Assembly (NCBI GenBank): GCA_003574895.1
Contig: PJFB01000001.1
Coordinates: forward strand, 558,001-622,000
Direction of reading: 5' to 3'
Length of the DNA: 64,000 bases
From: Geobacter sp.
Lineage (GTDB): Bacteria > Desulfobacterota > Desulfuromonadia > Geobacterales > Pseudopelobacteraceae
In this document: one piece after another, positions 1 to 7,750 of the stretch
How the letters are laid out: the number at the start of each line of letters is the position of its first letter
Position numbering within the stretch: position 1 is the stretch's first letter
The notes under the pieces: generated by a model
What the model was told of the DNA's origin: nothing
Databases searched by the model: none
The model's input: the letters and a program-made list of their open reading frames with translations, nothing else
Position numbers and translations under genes: made by a program

Positions 1-945
1 TTTGAGCGTGAAGAAACCGACCCTCCCGCAAACCTCGTCTCTATCCGGCGACAGGCCACTCCGGAAGACCTGGTCACCCTGGAACGGAACACCCGCAAGG
101 AAAAAGAGGCCTATGATTTCTGCCTTAACCGCATCATGGAGCGGGGGATGCAGATGAAACTTGTACGGGTCGAATACCTGTTCGACTGCAGCAAGGCGGT
201 CTTTTTCTTCACCGCCGATGGACGGGTTGACTTCCGCGATCTAGTCAAGGATCTGGCTCACACCTTCCACACCCGTATCGAGATGCGTCAGATCGGTGTC
301 CGCGACGAATCAAAGATGGTCGGCGGCATCGGCATCTGCGGTCGTGAGCTATGCTGCTGCTCATTTCTGCGCGAATTCCAGCCGGTTTCGGTCAAAATGG
401 CAAAAGAGCAGAATCTGGCCCTGAATCCCAACAAGATATCCGGACAATGCGGCCGTCTCCTGTGCTGTCTGGATTACGAATATGAAACCTATTGTTGCCT
501 GCGTAAAAACCTGCCCAAATGCGGCAAACGGGTGCATACCGACTCTGTCAGCGGTGTTGTGGATAAGTTGAATATATTGACCGGCGACATCACCTTAAAG
601 CAGGACGACGGCAAGACTGTCGTCATCAACCAGAAGGACATTCAGACAGAAACTGCAGCTGTCGACACTCCGCAACGCATTGAAGCGCCAGTTGTTCCTG
701 CACGATCGCAGCAAAAAGGACGTGAACGGCGCCAGGAACGCAAGCAGCCTGAAGCAGCCGAGCCATTAAGCGATGAGACTTCTCCCGTGGAGCAAGCCGT
801 CGCCGAAACAGGTACGGAAAGTAAACAAGGCGAGGAGCAACCCCGCCAGGCACGAAAAAAACACCGCTTTCGCAAACATGGCCATCGCAAAAAATCCGAT
901 GGCGGCTCAGGCAATACCCCACAGCCAACCACACCAGGAGCGTAA
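1..945 (+). CDS. PSP1 domain protein (RicT/YaaT family), 5' truncated
   Basis: The reading frame is open from base 1, so the gene starts before the window; the Met at 136 is internal. The visible product has the cysteine-rich PSP1 signature, GGIGICGRELCCCSF followed by GQCGRLLCCLDYEYETY. Relatives include Bacillus YaaT/RicT, a partner in a Fe-S-containing complex that affects RNA processing and sporulation; the role in this lineage is not established. After about residue 215 the protein becomes a low-complexity tail rich in Lys, Arg, Glu and Gln ending in a basic stretch (KKHRFRKHGHRKK), which may bind nucleic acid. The stop codon overlaps the metG start (TAATG), so the two are probably co-transcribed and translationally coupled. 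Confidence 0.88.
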   Translation, partial: FEREETDPPANLVSIRRQATPEDLVTLERNTRKEKEAYDFCLNRIMERGMQMKLVRVEYLFDCSKAVFFFTADGRVDFRDLVKDLAHTFHTRIEMRQIGVRDESKMVGGIGICGRELCCCSFLREFQPVSVKMAKEQNLALNPNKISGQCGRLLCCLDYEYETYCCLRKNLPKCGKRVHTDSVSGVVDKLNILTGDITLKQDDGKTVVINQKDIQTETAAVDTPQRIEAPVVPARSQQKGRERRQERKQPEAAEPLSDETSPVEQAVAETGTESKQGEEQPRQARKKHRFRKHGHRKKSDGGSGNTPQPTTPGA

Positions 946-2468
946 TGATGAAACCTGCATTCTATGTGACTACACCGATATACTATGTCAATGATGTACC
1001 ACACATCGGCCACGCCTACACTACGGTGGCCGGGGATGTACTGGCCCGCTACAAGAGGTTGATGGGGCATGAGGTTTACTTCCTTACCGGCAGCGACGAA
1101 CATGGCCAGAAGGTGGAGAAGGCTGCAACTACGGCCGGCGAGACCCCGCTGGAACTGGCGGACAGGGTGGTCAAGCGCTTCCAGGCGCTGTGGGAACGCT
1201 TGGGCATTTCCAACACCGATTTCATCAGAACCACCCAGGAGCGCCACAAAAAAGGTGTGAGCCACATCTTTTCAAAAATCCTCGAAAAAGGTGACATCTA
1301 CCTGGGTGAATACGAGGACTGGTACTGTACCCCCTGCGAGACGTTCTGGACCGAAACGCAACTCATAGAAGGGCGCTGCCCGGATTGCAACCGGCCCGTG
1401 GAAAAACTCAAGGAAGAATCCTATTTCTTCCGGATGAGCAAGTATCAGCAGGCACTCCTGGACCATATCGAAGCGAATCCCGACTTCATCCAGCCCAAGA
1501 GCAAGCGCAACGAGATCATCTCCTTCGTTAAAGAAGGGTTGCGTGACCTCTCCGTCTCCCGCACGACCTTTACCTGGGGCATTCCTGTGCCCGGTAACGA
1601 AAAACATGTCATCTATGTCTGGTTCGACGCCCTGACCAACTACATCACTGCCCTGGGCTATCCTGAAAACACTACGGAATATCAAACTTTCTGGCCGGTG
1701 GATGTACACCTCATCGGCAAGGACATCCTGCGCTTCCACGCTGTTTACTGGCCAACCTTCCTCATGGCCGCCGGCCTTCCCCTGCCTGAAAAGGTCTTTG
1801 CCCACGGCTGGTGGACAGTGGAAGGGCAGAAGATGAGCAAGAGTCTGCAGAACGTGGTAGAACCAAACATGCTGATCGACAAGTACGGCGTGGATGTGGT
1901 CAGGTATTTCCTGCTGCGCGAGGTTCCTTTCGGCCTGGACGGCGATTTCTCCCATGCCGCTCTGGTCCAGCGCCTCAACTCCGACCTGGCCAACGACCTG
2001 GGCAACCTGCTGTCACGCTCAACCGCCATGGCGGTCAAGTATTTCAACGGCACCCTCCAGGCGCCAGCCGAACTTTCCGAGCTGGATCAAACTCTCAAGA
2101 AAAGAACCGAGGATATGGTGGCCGCAGTTGACGCCTGCCTGAATGACCTGGCCTTCAGCAAAGCGCTCCAGGCAATATGGGAGGTAGTCTCGGCCGCCAA
2201 TAAGTATATCGACGAATCAGCCCCTTGGGCGCTGGCTAAGGACCCTGCAAATCAGGCGCGGCTGGCCACGGTCATGTACTGCCTGCTGGAACTGCAGCGG
2301 ATCGTGCATTGCATCCTTTCTGCCTTTATGCCGGCCACGGCGGAAAAAGCACTCTCCAGCCTTGGTTGTCAAGGAGTTGTCAATCAGGAAGGGCTCAACT
2401 GGGGTGGTCTTAAGGCTGGCAGCACAATCACCAAGGCAGAGGCGCTGTTCCCCAGAATGGAAGGATAG
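945..2468 (+). CDS. metG: Methionyl-tRNA synthetase
   Basis: Class I aminoacyl-tRNA synthetase that charges tRNA-Met in the cytoplasm. The HIGH motif is at residues 20-23 (PHIGHAYTT) and KMSKS at about 296-300. A zinc-knuckle insertion (CTPC...CPDC) lies near residues 128-150. At 507 residues it is the short form, lacking the C-terminal EMAP/dimerisation domain of longer MetG proteins. Two adjacent ATGs (945 and 948) could both start it; the first overlaps the stop of the PSP1 gene. A strong hairpin follows the stop and overlaps the end of the convergent ABC gene. Confidence 0.97.
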   Translation: MMKPAFYVTTPIYYVNDVPHIGHAYTTVAGDVLARYKRLMGHEVYFLTGSDEHGQKVEKAATTAGETPLELADRVVKRFQALWERLGISNTDFIRTTQERHKKGVSHIFSKILEKGDIYLGEYEDWYCTPCETFWTETQLIEGRCPDCNRPVEKLKEESYFFRMSKYQQALLDHIEANPDFIQPKSKRNEIISFVKEGLRDLSVSRTTFTWGIPVPGNEKHVIYVWFDALTNYITALGYPENTTEYQTFWPVDVHLIGKDILRFHAVYWPTFLMAAGLPLPEKVFAHGWWTVEGQKMSKSLQNVVEPNMLIDKYGVDVVRYFLLREVPFGLDGDFSHAALVQRLNSDLANDLGNLLSRSTAMAVKYFNGTLQAPAELSELDQTLKKRTEDMVAAVDACLNDLAFSKALQAIWEVVSAANKYIDESAPWALAKDPANQARLATVMYCLLELQRIVHCILSAFMPATAEKALSSLGCQGVVNQEGLNWGGLKAGSTITKAEALFPRMEG

Positions 2469-2506
2469 AGCTGCGGCAACAGCGGATCACCGCACGGCAG
2501 GAAATC

Positions 2507-2540
2507 AAGGGAAAGGCCAGGTTAGGCCTTTCCCTTTTCT
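2507..2540 (+). terminator. Rho-independent terminator after metG
   Basis: A 12-bp perfect inverted repeat (AAGGGAAAGGCC, loop AGGTTA, GGCCTTTCCCTT) ends in a T-rich run (CCCTTTTCT) on the + strand, 39 bases after the metG stop. The hairpin covers the stop codon and last codons of the convergent ABC ATPase gene. Because the left arm begins AAGGG, it may also act for the other strand. Confidence 0.75.
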
Positions 2541-3439
2541 ACGATATTCAGGAAGAACGCTTCCAGATCCTTCCGTTTTGTTTCCAACAGTGTAATCTCT
2601 ACCGAATTTTGCCCCACCAGCGCCATGAATTCGTTGAACCTTTCCGCCGGAACCAGATATTCGACAAACAGATCATTGGTCCGTAACAGCGTAAATCCTA
2701 GCAAAGCTTCATGGTTTCCATGGTTGCGCCTGGTTTGAACCAGATACCCTTCAATACCGCGCCGCATGATATTCTCAACACTGTCCAAAGCCTCCAGCTT
2801 ACCTTTAACAATCACCCCTACCCTGTCGCAGACCTTTTCCACATCATCGGTGATATGAGTGCTGAAAAACACACTCTTGCCCCGCTTTTTCAGGTCCAGG
2901 ATGATCTCTTTGACCAATGCCCTGCCAATGGGATCCAATCCGCTCATCGGCTCGTCAAGGATGTACAGTTCCGGGTCATGGATCAGGGTCTGGGCCAACC
3001 CCACCCTCTGCACCATCCCCTTGCTGTAGCCCCGCATCGGCCGCTTGCGGGCATCCCACAGCTCAAGCAGCTTAAGTGCCTCATCGCAACGGTGCTGTAA
3101 CAATGACTCATCCATGCGGAAGGTTTTACCAACGAAGCGGAGATATTCCTCGGCTGACAGGTAATCGTAAAAAGCAGGGTTCTCCGGCAGAAACCCGACT
3201 TTCATGCGCGATGCCACGCTGCCGATGGGCTCGCCCATGATAATTGCCGTGCCAGCTGTTGGGCGAATCAGACCCATGAGGCACTTGATGGTAGTGCTCT
3301 TGCCGGCGCCGTTGGGACCGAGAAAACCGAAAATCTCGCCTTGAATAATGTCCAATGACAACCCTTGCAACGCAGGGACGGGGGACGCTTTTCTGCCTTT
3401 ATACGTTTTGCCGAGGTTACTGATTTCAATGGCTTTCAT
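2522..3439 (-). CDS. ABC-2 type exporter ATP-binding protein
   Basis: Nucleotide-binding subunit of an ABC exporter. Walker A is GPNGAGKST at residues 41-49, the signature region is YSKGMVQRVGLAQ near 138-150, and Walker B is LYILDEPMSGLDP near 158-170, followed by the switch His (FFSTHITDD). The C-terminal 80 residues form the variable tail common in ABC-2 ATPases. The ATG overlaps the stop of the TPR gene by one base, so it closes a three-gene unit (permease, TPR protein, ATPase). These lie downstream of the pilin genes and of a GT-C-like glycosyltransferase; I recall a similar arrangement after pilA in Geobacter sulfurreducens. The substrate is unknown. Confidence 0.93.
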   Translation of the reverse strand: MKAIEISNLGKTYKGRKASPVPALQGLSLDIIQGEIFGFLGPNGAGKSTTIKCLMGLIRPTAGTAIIMGEPIGSVASRMKVGFLPENPAFYDYLSAEEYLRFVGKTFRMDESLLQHRCDEALKLLELWDARKRPMRGYSKGMVQRVGLAQTLIHDPELYILDEPMSGLDPIGRALVKEIILDLKKRGKSVFFSTHITDDVEKVCDRVGVIVKGKLEALDSVENIMRRGIEGYLVQTRRNHGNHEALLGFTLLRTNDLFVEYLVPAERFNEFMALVGQNSVEITLLETKRKDLEAFFLNIVEKGKA

Positions 3440-4326
3440 TACCTCACACCACCCTTGTCTTTAAGAGGTCCTTCCGTTTTACCAAAGGCAAACTTACTGG
3501 TCGTCAGAACTTTACCGTCTTGAGCAAGAAAAAATTTCCCTCCATAGGGATCATCAGGGATCTTTGCAAGAAAACCTTTGGTAACGAGTTCCTGAATGGA
3601 TGACGGCAACCGGCCTGTTTGCTTCGTAAAGGCGTTCCGGGCATCTTCCACCAGCTTAACTTGTTCGAATGCCTTTAAGCGGATTAGGAATGTTCGCTTT
3701 GCCACCGGGTTTATGGCCCCTTTTGCCATTATTTTCAGGTAAGTAATTGCCAGATCGGTTTGACCTGCCTCCTGCATGTACCGCCCGGCAAGGCTGGCCA
3801 AGAGCTCTTGTCCGGACAACTCGGCCGCTTTTTTGTAGTATTTTGCCGCGTTCTGATAATCTTTCAGGAAGTAGCCATAATTGAATCCAACAAAAAACGG
3901 GAGCTGCCAATCCCAAGTACGATACTTCATACCTTCGCGCAGAAGATCATTGGCAACGGCAAACTGCCTGGCGTCCCAAGTCAGGAAGGCCTGGGCAAAG
4001 TAATAGGCGTCACTGTTGTAGGGATCCAGCTTGACAGCGGCGTGGATAGTACGAGACATGGCAGGATAATCGGGAGGAATGTTGATCCGGTTTTTGGCCA
4101 GTTCAGCCAGTCCGCCGAAATAGATTATTACCTTCATGACAAGAGAAGAACCAATCAATTGTTTCTGGTCTGCGGACAAAAACCGAAGTACATCCACGGA
4201 AGGAAGTGCACCCAGCCTCTCCACGAAAGGCTTGTTCCGCATGTAGGTTGTGAACGGCACAATGATGGCGGCATACAACAGAGCAAGACAGGCCAGGAGA
4301 GCCAGATGTCCTTTCACTCTATCCAT
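3439..4326 (-). CDS. TPR membrane-anchored protein with GspG-like C-terminus
   Basis: 295 residues with one N-terminal hydrophobic segment (about 7-27) and no lipobox, so probably anchored in the inner membrane with the rest outside. Residues about 90-215 look like degenerate TPR helices (for example YFLKDYQNAAKYYKKAAEL). The tail, AFTKQTGRLPSSIQELV followed by IPDDPYGGKFFL, resembles the C-terminal segment of GspG-type pseudopilins (tGxyPs...LP.DPwG.pY). The gene lies exactly between the permease stop (TGA directly followed by ATG) and the ATPase start, implying a role with this ABC exporter, perhaps as a periplasmic adaptor. The function itself is not recognised. Confidence 0.7.
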   Translation of the reverse strand: MDRVKGHLALLACLALLYAAIIVPFTTYMRNKPFVERLGALPSVDVLRFLSADQKQLIGSSLVMKVIIYFGGLAELAKNRINIPPDYPAMSRTIHAAVKLDPYNSDAYYFAQAFLTWDARQFAVANDLLREGMKYRTWDWQLPFFVGFNYGYFLKDYQNAAKYYKKAAELSGQELLASLAGRYMQEAGQTDLAITYLKIMAKGAINPVAKRTFLIRLKAFEQVKLVEDARNAFTKQTGRLPSSIQELVTKGFLAKIPDDPYGGKFFLAQDGKVLTTSKFAFGKTEGPLKDKGGVR

Positions 4327-5118
4327 TCAGTTCAACTCCCTTTTCTCGAACAACAATGCCGCCACTACAACTGTGACCAACAGATAGATGCAAAAGTAGC
4401 CCAAAGTCAGCAACAAACCGGAGCCGTTGATGGGAACACCATAGGCCGCGTTTACCTTGTAATCAAAGGCGGAATAGTTTGGCAGGAGATAGTAGACGAC
4501 TGTGGCCGCTTTCTTGGAGAACAGCGAAATGTCAGTAGTTGCTGGGGCGCTGATATAATAATAAGCCTGCTGCGAAGCGCTTCCAACAAAGTATATGCAG
4601 ATGGTGCCAAAGATGGGAAGGAAGAAAGATGTGCCGACCGATGAGAATAGAAAAGCGGTGGCAACTACCAGGATATATTTCAAAGCATCGAAAACAATTG
4701 CAACGGCAATGTTTGGCCAGGAGATCGGCCGGTCAGGAGGATAAATGCCAGACGCGAACTGGATTACCGTTGCCGCCACCAATCCCAGGATGCACGCAAC
4801 CACCAGAATAAAGAGTGCAATTCCGAGGAATTTGCCGATCATGTAGGTAGTACGGCTAGCGGGCAAGGTGAGTGCACTGTAGGTATAGCGCCGCTCAATA
4901 TCCTTCCAAAGATGGGTACCACCCAGAAACAGGGCCAGAAGCAGCAAAATGAAAGAAAGAAGAGATAGGGACAGAGTAATTGAGAGTTCTGTCATCTGTC
5001 GCATGGATAAGGACGCCACCGAAGGGATGAAAAGGAATATGAGGGCGGAAAAGATTATCCCGTGAAATACACGATCCCTCAGAATGCATTTAAGTGTTAT
5101 CCCGATCTGGTTCAACAT
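4327..5118 (-). CDS. ABC-2 type exporter permease
   Basis: 263-residue polytopic protein with about six predicted membrane segments, fitting an ABC-2/NosY-like permease that pairs with the ATPase two genes downstream. The frame can be read from a TTG at 5121, but the ATG one codon later is better placed behind a GAGGT ribosome binding site. The large loop between the second and third membrane segments (KDIERRYTYSALTLPASRTTYMIGKF) resembles the cytoplasmic coupling loop of ABC-2 permeases. Substrate unknown; the genomic link to the pilin operon is the main clue. Confidence 0.8.
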   Translation of the reverse strand: MLNQIGITLKCILRDRVFHGIIFSALIFLFIPSVASLSMRQMTELSITLSLSLLSFILLLLALFLGGTHLWKDIERRYTYSALTLPASRTTYMIGKFLGIALFILVVACILGLVAATVIQFASGIYPPDRPISWPNIAVAIVFDALKYILVVATAFLFSSVGTSFFLPIFGTICIYFVGSASQQAYYYISAPATTDISLFSKKAATVVYYLLPNYSAFDYKVNAAYGVPINGSGLLLTLGYFCIYLLVTVVVAALLFEKRELN

Positions 5119-5169
5119 CAAAATTACCTCACAACCGATTTATACTCCCGATCAATGCGGGAAGTATCT

Positions 5170-6924
5170 CTATTCTGTCTTTTTTGCCATCTTAAGGGCG
5201 AATTTTTTGTAAATCGACTCCTCTGGGGCGCGCTGGGCAACCTCGCTAAACATGGTATGGGCCCGTTCCCTCTCCCCAGCAGCCAACTCCAACTGCGCGG
5301 CCCGGTAAAGGTGGTCCGTATCGCCACTCCTTTTGTAATATAATTCATGCAGATCAGCAAGCTTGCTCAACAATTTCCTAGATCGGTGCCGGTCTTTTGT
5401 GAAAATGCGCTCCCGCTCCATAAGGTTGATGTAGGATTTGATGACCTCTATGTGGGCTGAACTGATACTTTTGCCTTTATAAGTTAGGGCCAGGGCCTGG
5501 TAGGCCTCCTTGTACCGCTTCTGTCCTCCAAGTATCGAAGCTTGATTGACAGACAAAAGTACCATGTCGCCCTGATTAGTTGCCTTCTTGCCGCGTTCTA
5601 TCTGCGCCATTGCCTCTTCAGGACGATTGTCGTCGGATAACGCTATGGCCAGCTCATTACTGATGCAGCCAAAATTGGGCGACTTTCTGATGGTGTCCTG
5701 ATACAAGGAAAGATTGTTCTGCCAGACCATGGCTCGCTTGGCGGTTACGGTTGCCATCAGGCTAAGCACGGCAAATGTGACGACAACACCTGTCCTGGGG
5801 GTAACGTAACGTACACAAAACCTGTACCCGGTATCCACAATGCCAAAGGCGAAGAAAACCGTCGGCAAATAGAGGTACCGTTCAGCATAGGGGGTCCAGG
5901 CAATACTGGCGCGGGAAATGACAAAGGCCGAGGCCATGACCAGCAGGGCGGCTGACATCATCTGCACCGCAATTGAGTCCAAGCGGCGTACCATGCAATA
6001 GACGATCAGGACGACAACAGCCAAACCCAGCAAGAGATAGGAACCATTGATCTCCGTGATGGCAAAATTGAGCGGCAGAGGAAAAAACAGTTTTTTTACA
6101 TAAAACCCATAGGTGACCAACACTTCGCGTAACAGGCGCAATGCAGAAGTGATTGAATGTCCGGCCGCCACACCTGCGCCTTTTACGATCACTTTATTTG
6201 CTACAAAGCGCAGCATCGCAACTCTGAAGAAAAGATAGGTGCTGCCGGTCAGAATAAATGGCAGCACCATCCAGAAAACACGGGAAACAACAACCTTCTG
6301 ACATCTCTCTTTGAAAGCGCTCCGCAAAGCAGCATCATTGGCACAGGCCAGCAGGAAGGCGGCCGGCAAACAGAACAGGGCGGTCTCTTTGGCCAACGCC
6401 CCCACCAGACACAACAGTGCGCTTACCCATAGCCAAGGAAGCCTTGTTGAGATGACGAAACGATAAGTGGCGACCAGGGCCAGCAACGCAAACATTGTTG
6501 CCAATGGATCGGTACGGCCCGAGATCCAGGCCACCGCCTCCACGTTCAAGGGGTGTAGACTAAACACACAGGCAGAAACAAAGGCCAACTCGATACGCTT
6601 TGCCTGATCTCTATAAACAGTCAGTCCTACCCCAAAAACCAACAGGGTGTTGAACAGATGGATCAGGATGTTCTCCAAGTGCATGGCCTGCGGACTGAGA
6701 CCGAGTAGGGAATTGTCGATATAGTAGGAAAGGATGATCAGCGGCCTGAAATAGCCCCTGGCATGAAACGGGTTAAACAGCGACAGGATATCCATGCTGC
6801 CGGAACGGGGTAACTCATCCAGCATGCGGAAGTCATCCAGGGAATTAACACCGGCGAAAATTACCGGATAATAAAACCCGAGAACAAAGATTATCAATAC
6901 CAGCGAAGCGGTTGTTTTACGCAT
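5170..6924 (-). CDS. GT-C-like membrane glycosyltransferase with TPR tail (TMTC-like)
   Basis: 584 residues. Residues about 1-410 contain ten or more hydrophobic segments, and the C-terminal ~170 residues are soluble TPR-like helices (RPEEAMAQIERGKKA, AAQLELAAGERERAHTMF). The first periplasmic loop carries an Asp-Asp pair (SLDDF, D30-D31), the place where GT-C glycosyltransferases keep their catalytic acidic residues; the overall plan resembles TMTC/DUF1736 proteins. It probably transfers a sugar from a polyprenyl carrier to an extracytoplasmic protein. It follows pilA-C but is separated from it by a strong terminator, and there is no clear Shine-Dalgarno before its ATG. I infer pilin modification as a candidate role; this is not demonstrated by the sequence. 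Confidence 0.7.
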   Translation of the reverse strand: MRKTTASLVLIIFVLGFYYPVIFAGVNSLDDFRMLDELPRSGSMDILSLFNPFHARGYFRPLIILSYYIDNSLLGLSPQAMHLENILIHLFNTLLVFGVGLTVYRDQAKRIELAFVSACVFSLHPLNVEAVAWISGRTDPLATMFALLALVATYRFVISTRLPWLWVSALLCLVGALAKETALFCLPAAFLLACANDAALRSAFKERCQKVVVSRVFWMVLPFILTGSTYLFFRVAMLRFVANKVIVKGAGVAAGHSITSALRLLREVLVTYGFYVKKLFFPLPLNFAITEINGSYLLLGLAVVVLIVYCMVRRLDSIAVQMMSAALLVMASAFVISRASIAWTPYAERYLYLPTVFFAFGIVDTGYRFCVRYVTPRTGVVVTFAVLSLMATVTAKRAMVWQNNLSLYQDTIRKSPNFGCISNELAIALSDDNRPEEAMAQIERGKKATNQGDMVLLSVNQASILGGQKRYKEAYQALALTYKGKSISSAHIEVIKSYINLMERERIFTKDRHRSRKLLSKLADLHELYYKRSGDTDHLYRAAQLELAAGERERAHTMFSEVAQRAPEESIYKKFALKMAKKTE

Positions 6925-6931
6925 AGATCAC

Positions 6932-6966
6932 AAAAAGAAAGAGCGGGATGGATGATCCCGCTCTTT
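6932..6966 (-). terminator. Rho-independent terminator after pilA-C
   Basis: On the minus strand a 12-bp perfect stem (AAAGAGCGGGAT / ATCCCGCTCTTT, 5-base loop) is followed by TCTTTTTG, 20 bases after the pilA-C stop. It would end or attenuate the abundant pilin transcript before the glycosyltransferase gene. Confidence 0.85.
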
Positions 6967-6986
6967 ACAACGCAGAGTGGAATGAA

Positions 6987-7325
6987 TTACATCGCTGTCC
7001 AACCAGTGAAGTCGGCCGTGGCGGAGCCGGTTGGCACAGTAATATCGGTAACAGATACACCAGTAGCGTCCTGTTTATAGATCTTGGTGTCGCCGGAAGA
7101 GGTGGCGTAAGTCTGGGTGCCGCTGCCATGGTATGCACCAAGCACATAACCCTGCCCTTCGGTTGTTTCGTCAGCTATAAAATCAATAAGAACGCCTTTG
7201 GATCCCTTGACAGTGGTTTTCTCGGTCTTACCTATATCCAAACCGTCTTCAACTTTTGCATATTCTGCATAAGCTGCTGAGACAGCAAGCAAACAAACAA
7301 AAAGTGCAATTATAGTTTTTTTCAT
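6987..7325 (-). CDS. pilA-C: PilA-C / short pilin chaperone (geopilin domain 2)
   Basis: 112 residues with a Sec-type signal peptide (MKKTIIALF...VSAAYA, cut predicted after A20) and a secreted domain rich in Gly, Thr and Ser. It has the length, position and N-terminal pattern (KVEDG..IGKTEKTTVKGSKGV) of Geobacter GSU1497 (Spc or PilA-C). In Geobacter that protein forms a heterodimer with the short pilin PilA-N and is needed for its stability; together they equal one full-length type IV pilin. The start has a good AAAGGAG site, and 23 bases separate it from pilA-N. A strong terminator follows. Assignment rests on context plus remembered similarity. Confidence 0.85.
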   Translation of the reverse strand: MKKTIIALFVCLLAVSAAYAEYAKVEDGLDIGKTEKTTVKGSKGVLIDFIADETTEGQGYVLGAYHGSGTQTYATSSGDTKIYKQDATGVSVTDITVPTGSATADFTGWTAM

Positions 7326-7348
7326 GTGAATATTCTCCTTTCTTTAAA

Positions 7349-7558
7349 TTAGTAGGGGTATTTTTGGTGGTCGGTGTAATAGGCCTCAAGTGTTGTCTTG
7401 ATGTTCTTGATGTCGCTGATGGCAGCGGAGTTGTAACCCCTGGCGCGGTAGGCGGCGAACTGCGGGATGGCGATTGCGGCCAGGATGCCGATGATCGCGA
7501 CAACGATCAACAGCTCGATCAGGGTAAAACCTTTTCTGTTTCTCATTTTCTGTAGCAT
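7349..7558 (-). CDS. pilA: Short type IVa pilin PilA-N (geopilin)
   Basis: Class III signal peptide MLQKMRNRKG is cut before the mature FTLIELLIVVAIIGILAAIA, with Glu at +5, giving a 59-residue mature pilin. This is the truncated geopilin type: mostly the N-terminal helix with no beta-sheet head domain, which is encoded separately by pilA-C. Aromatic residues fall at mature positions 1, 24, 27, 32, 51 and 57, as I recall for Geobacter sulfurreducens PilA, with extra Tyr at 50 and 59. The strong ribosome binding site AAAGGAG sets the start at 7558. An in-frame ATG at 7588 would give a leader ten residues longer, as described for G. sulfurreducens. Transcription is probably from the sigma-54 promoter just upstream. 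Confidence 0.96.
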   Translation of the reverse strand: MLQKMRNRKGFTLIELLIVVAIIGILAAIAIPQFAAYRARGYNSAAISDIKNIKTTLEAYYTDHQKYPY

Positions 7559-7628
7559 GTTTTTCTCCTTTCCGTTGTTTGTGCTCATTGAAGAGCGGAT
7601 TCGCCTGAAATAGTTAATTCATTAAGGA

Positions 7629-7643
7629 GCAATTTCCAGGCCA
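7629..7643 (-). promoter_or_regulatory. Sigma-54 (RpoN) promoter of pilA
   Basis: The minus strand reads TGGCCTGGAAATTGC. It has the invariant GG and GC spaced by exactly 10 bases and fits TGGC-N7-TTGC, the -24/-12 consensus. Transcription would start near base 7617, leaving about 30 bases to the upstream ATG and 60 to the main pilA start. The adjacent pilR product is a sigma-54 activator, and Geobacter pilA is known to depend on RpoN and PilR. Confidence 0.82.
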
Positions 7644-7750
7644 ACTATCGACATGTATCTAACCAATTGAAATATCGTATTTTACCAGTTATGCCCAACT
7701 AATTTACACTCCACTAAAACCAAACACGTCATAACCACTGACAATTTTCG

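Noticed and set aside
3760-4644. 294-codon open frame antisense to the TPR and permease genes
   Set aside because: It covers two well-supported genes on the other strand and its translation has no recognisable domain; a shadow frame.
7589-7750. Possible cyclic-dinucleotide (GEMM) riboswitch upstream of pilA
   Set aside because: The expected GEMM core elements were not seen, and the leader from the sigma-54 start is too short.
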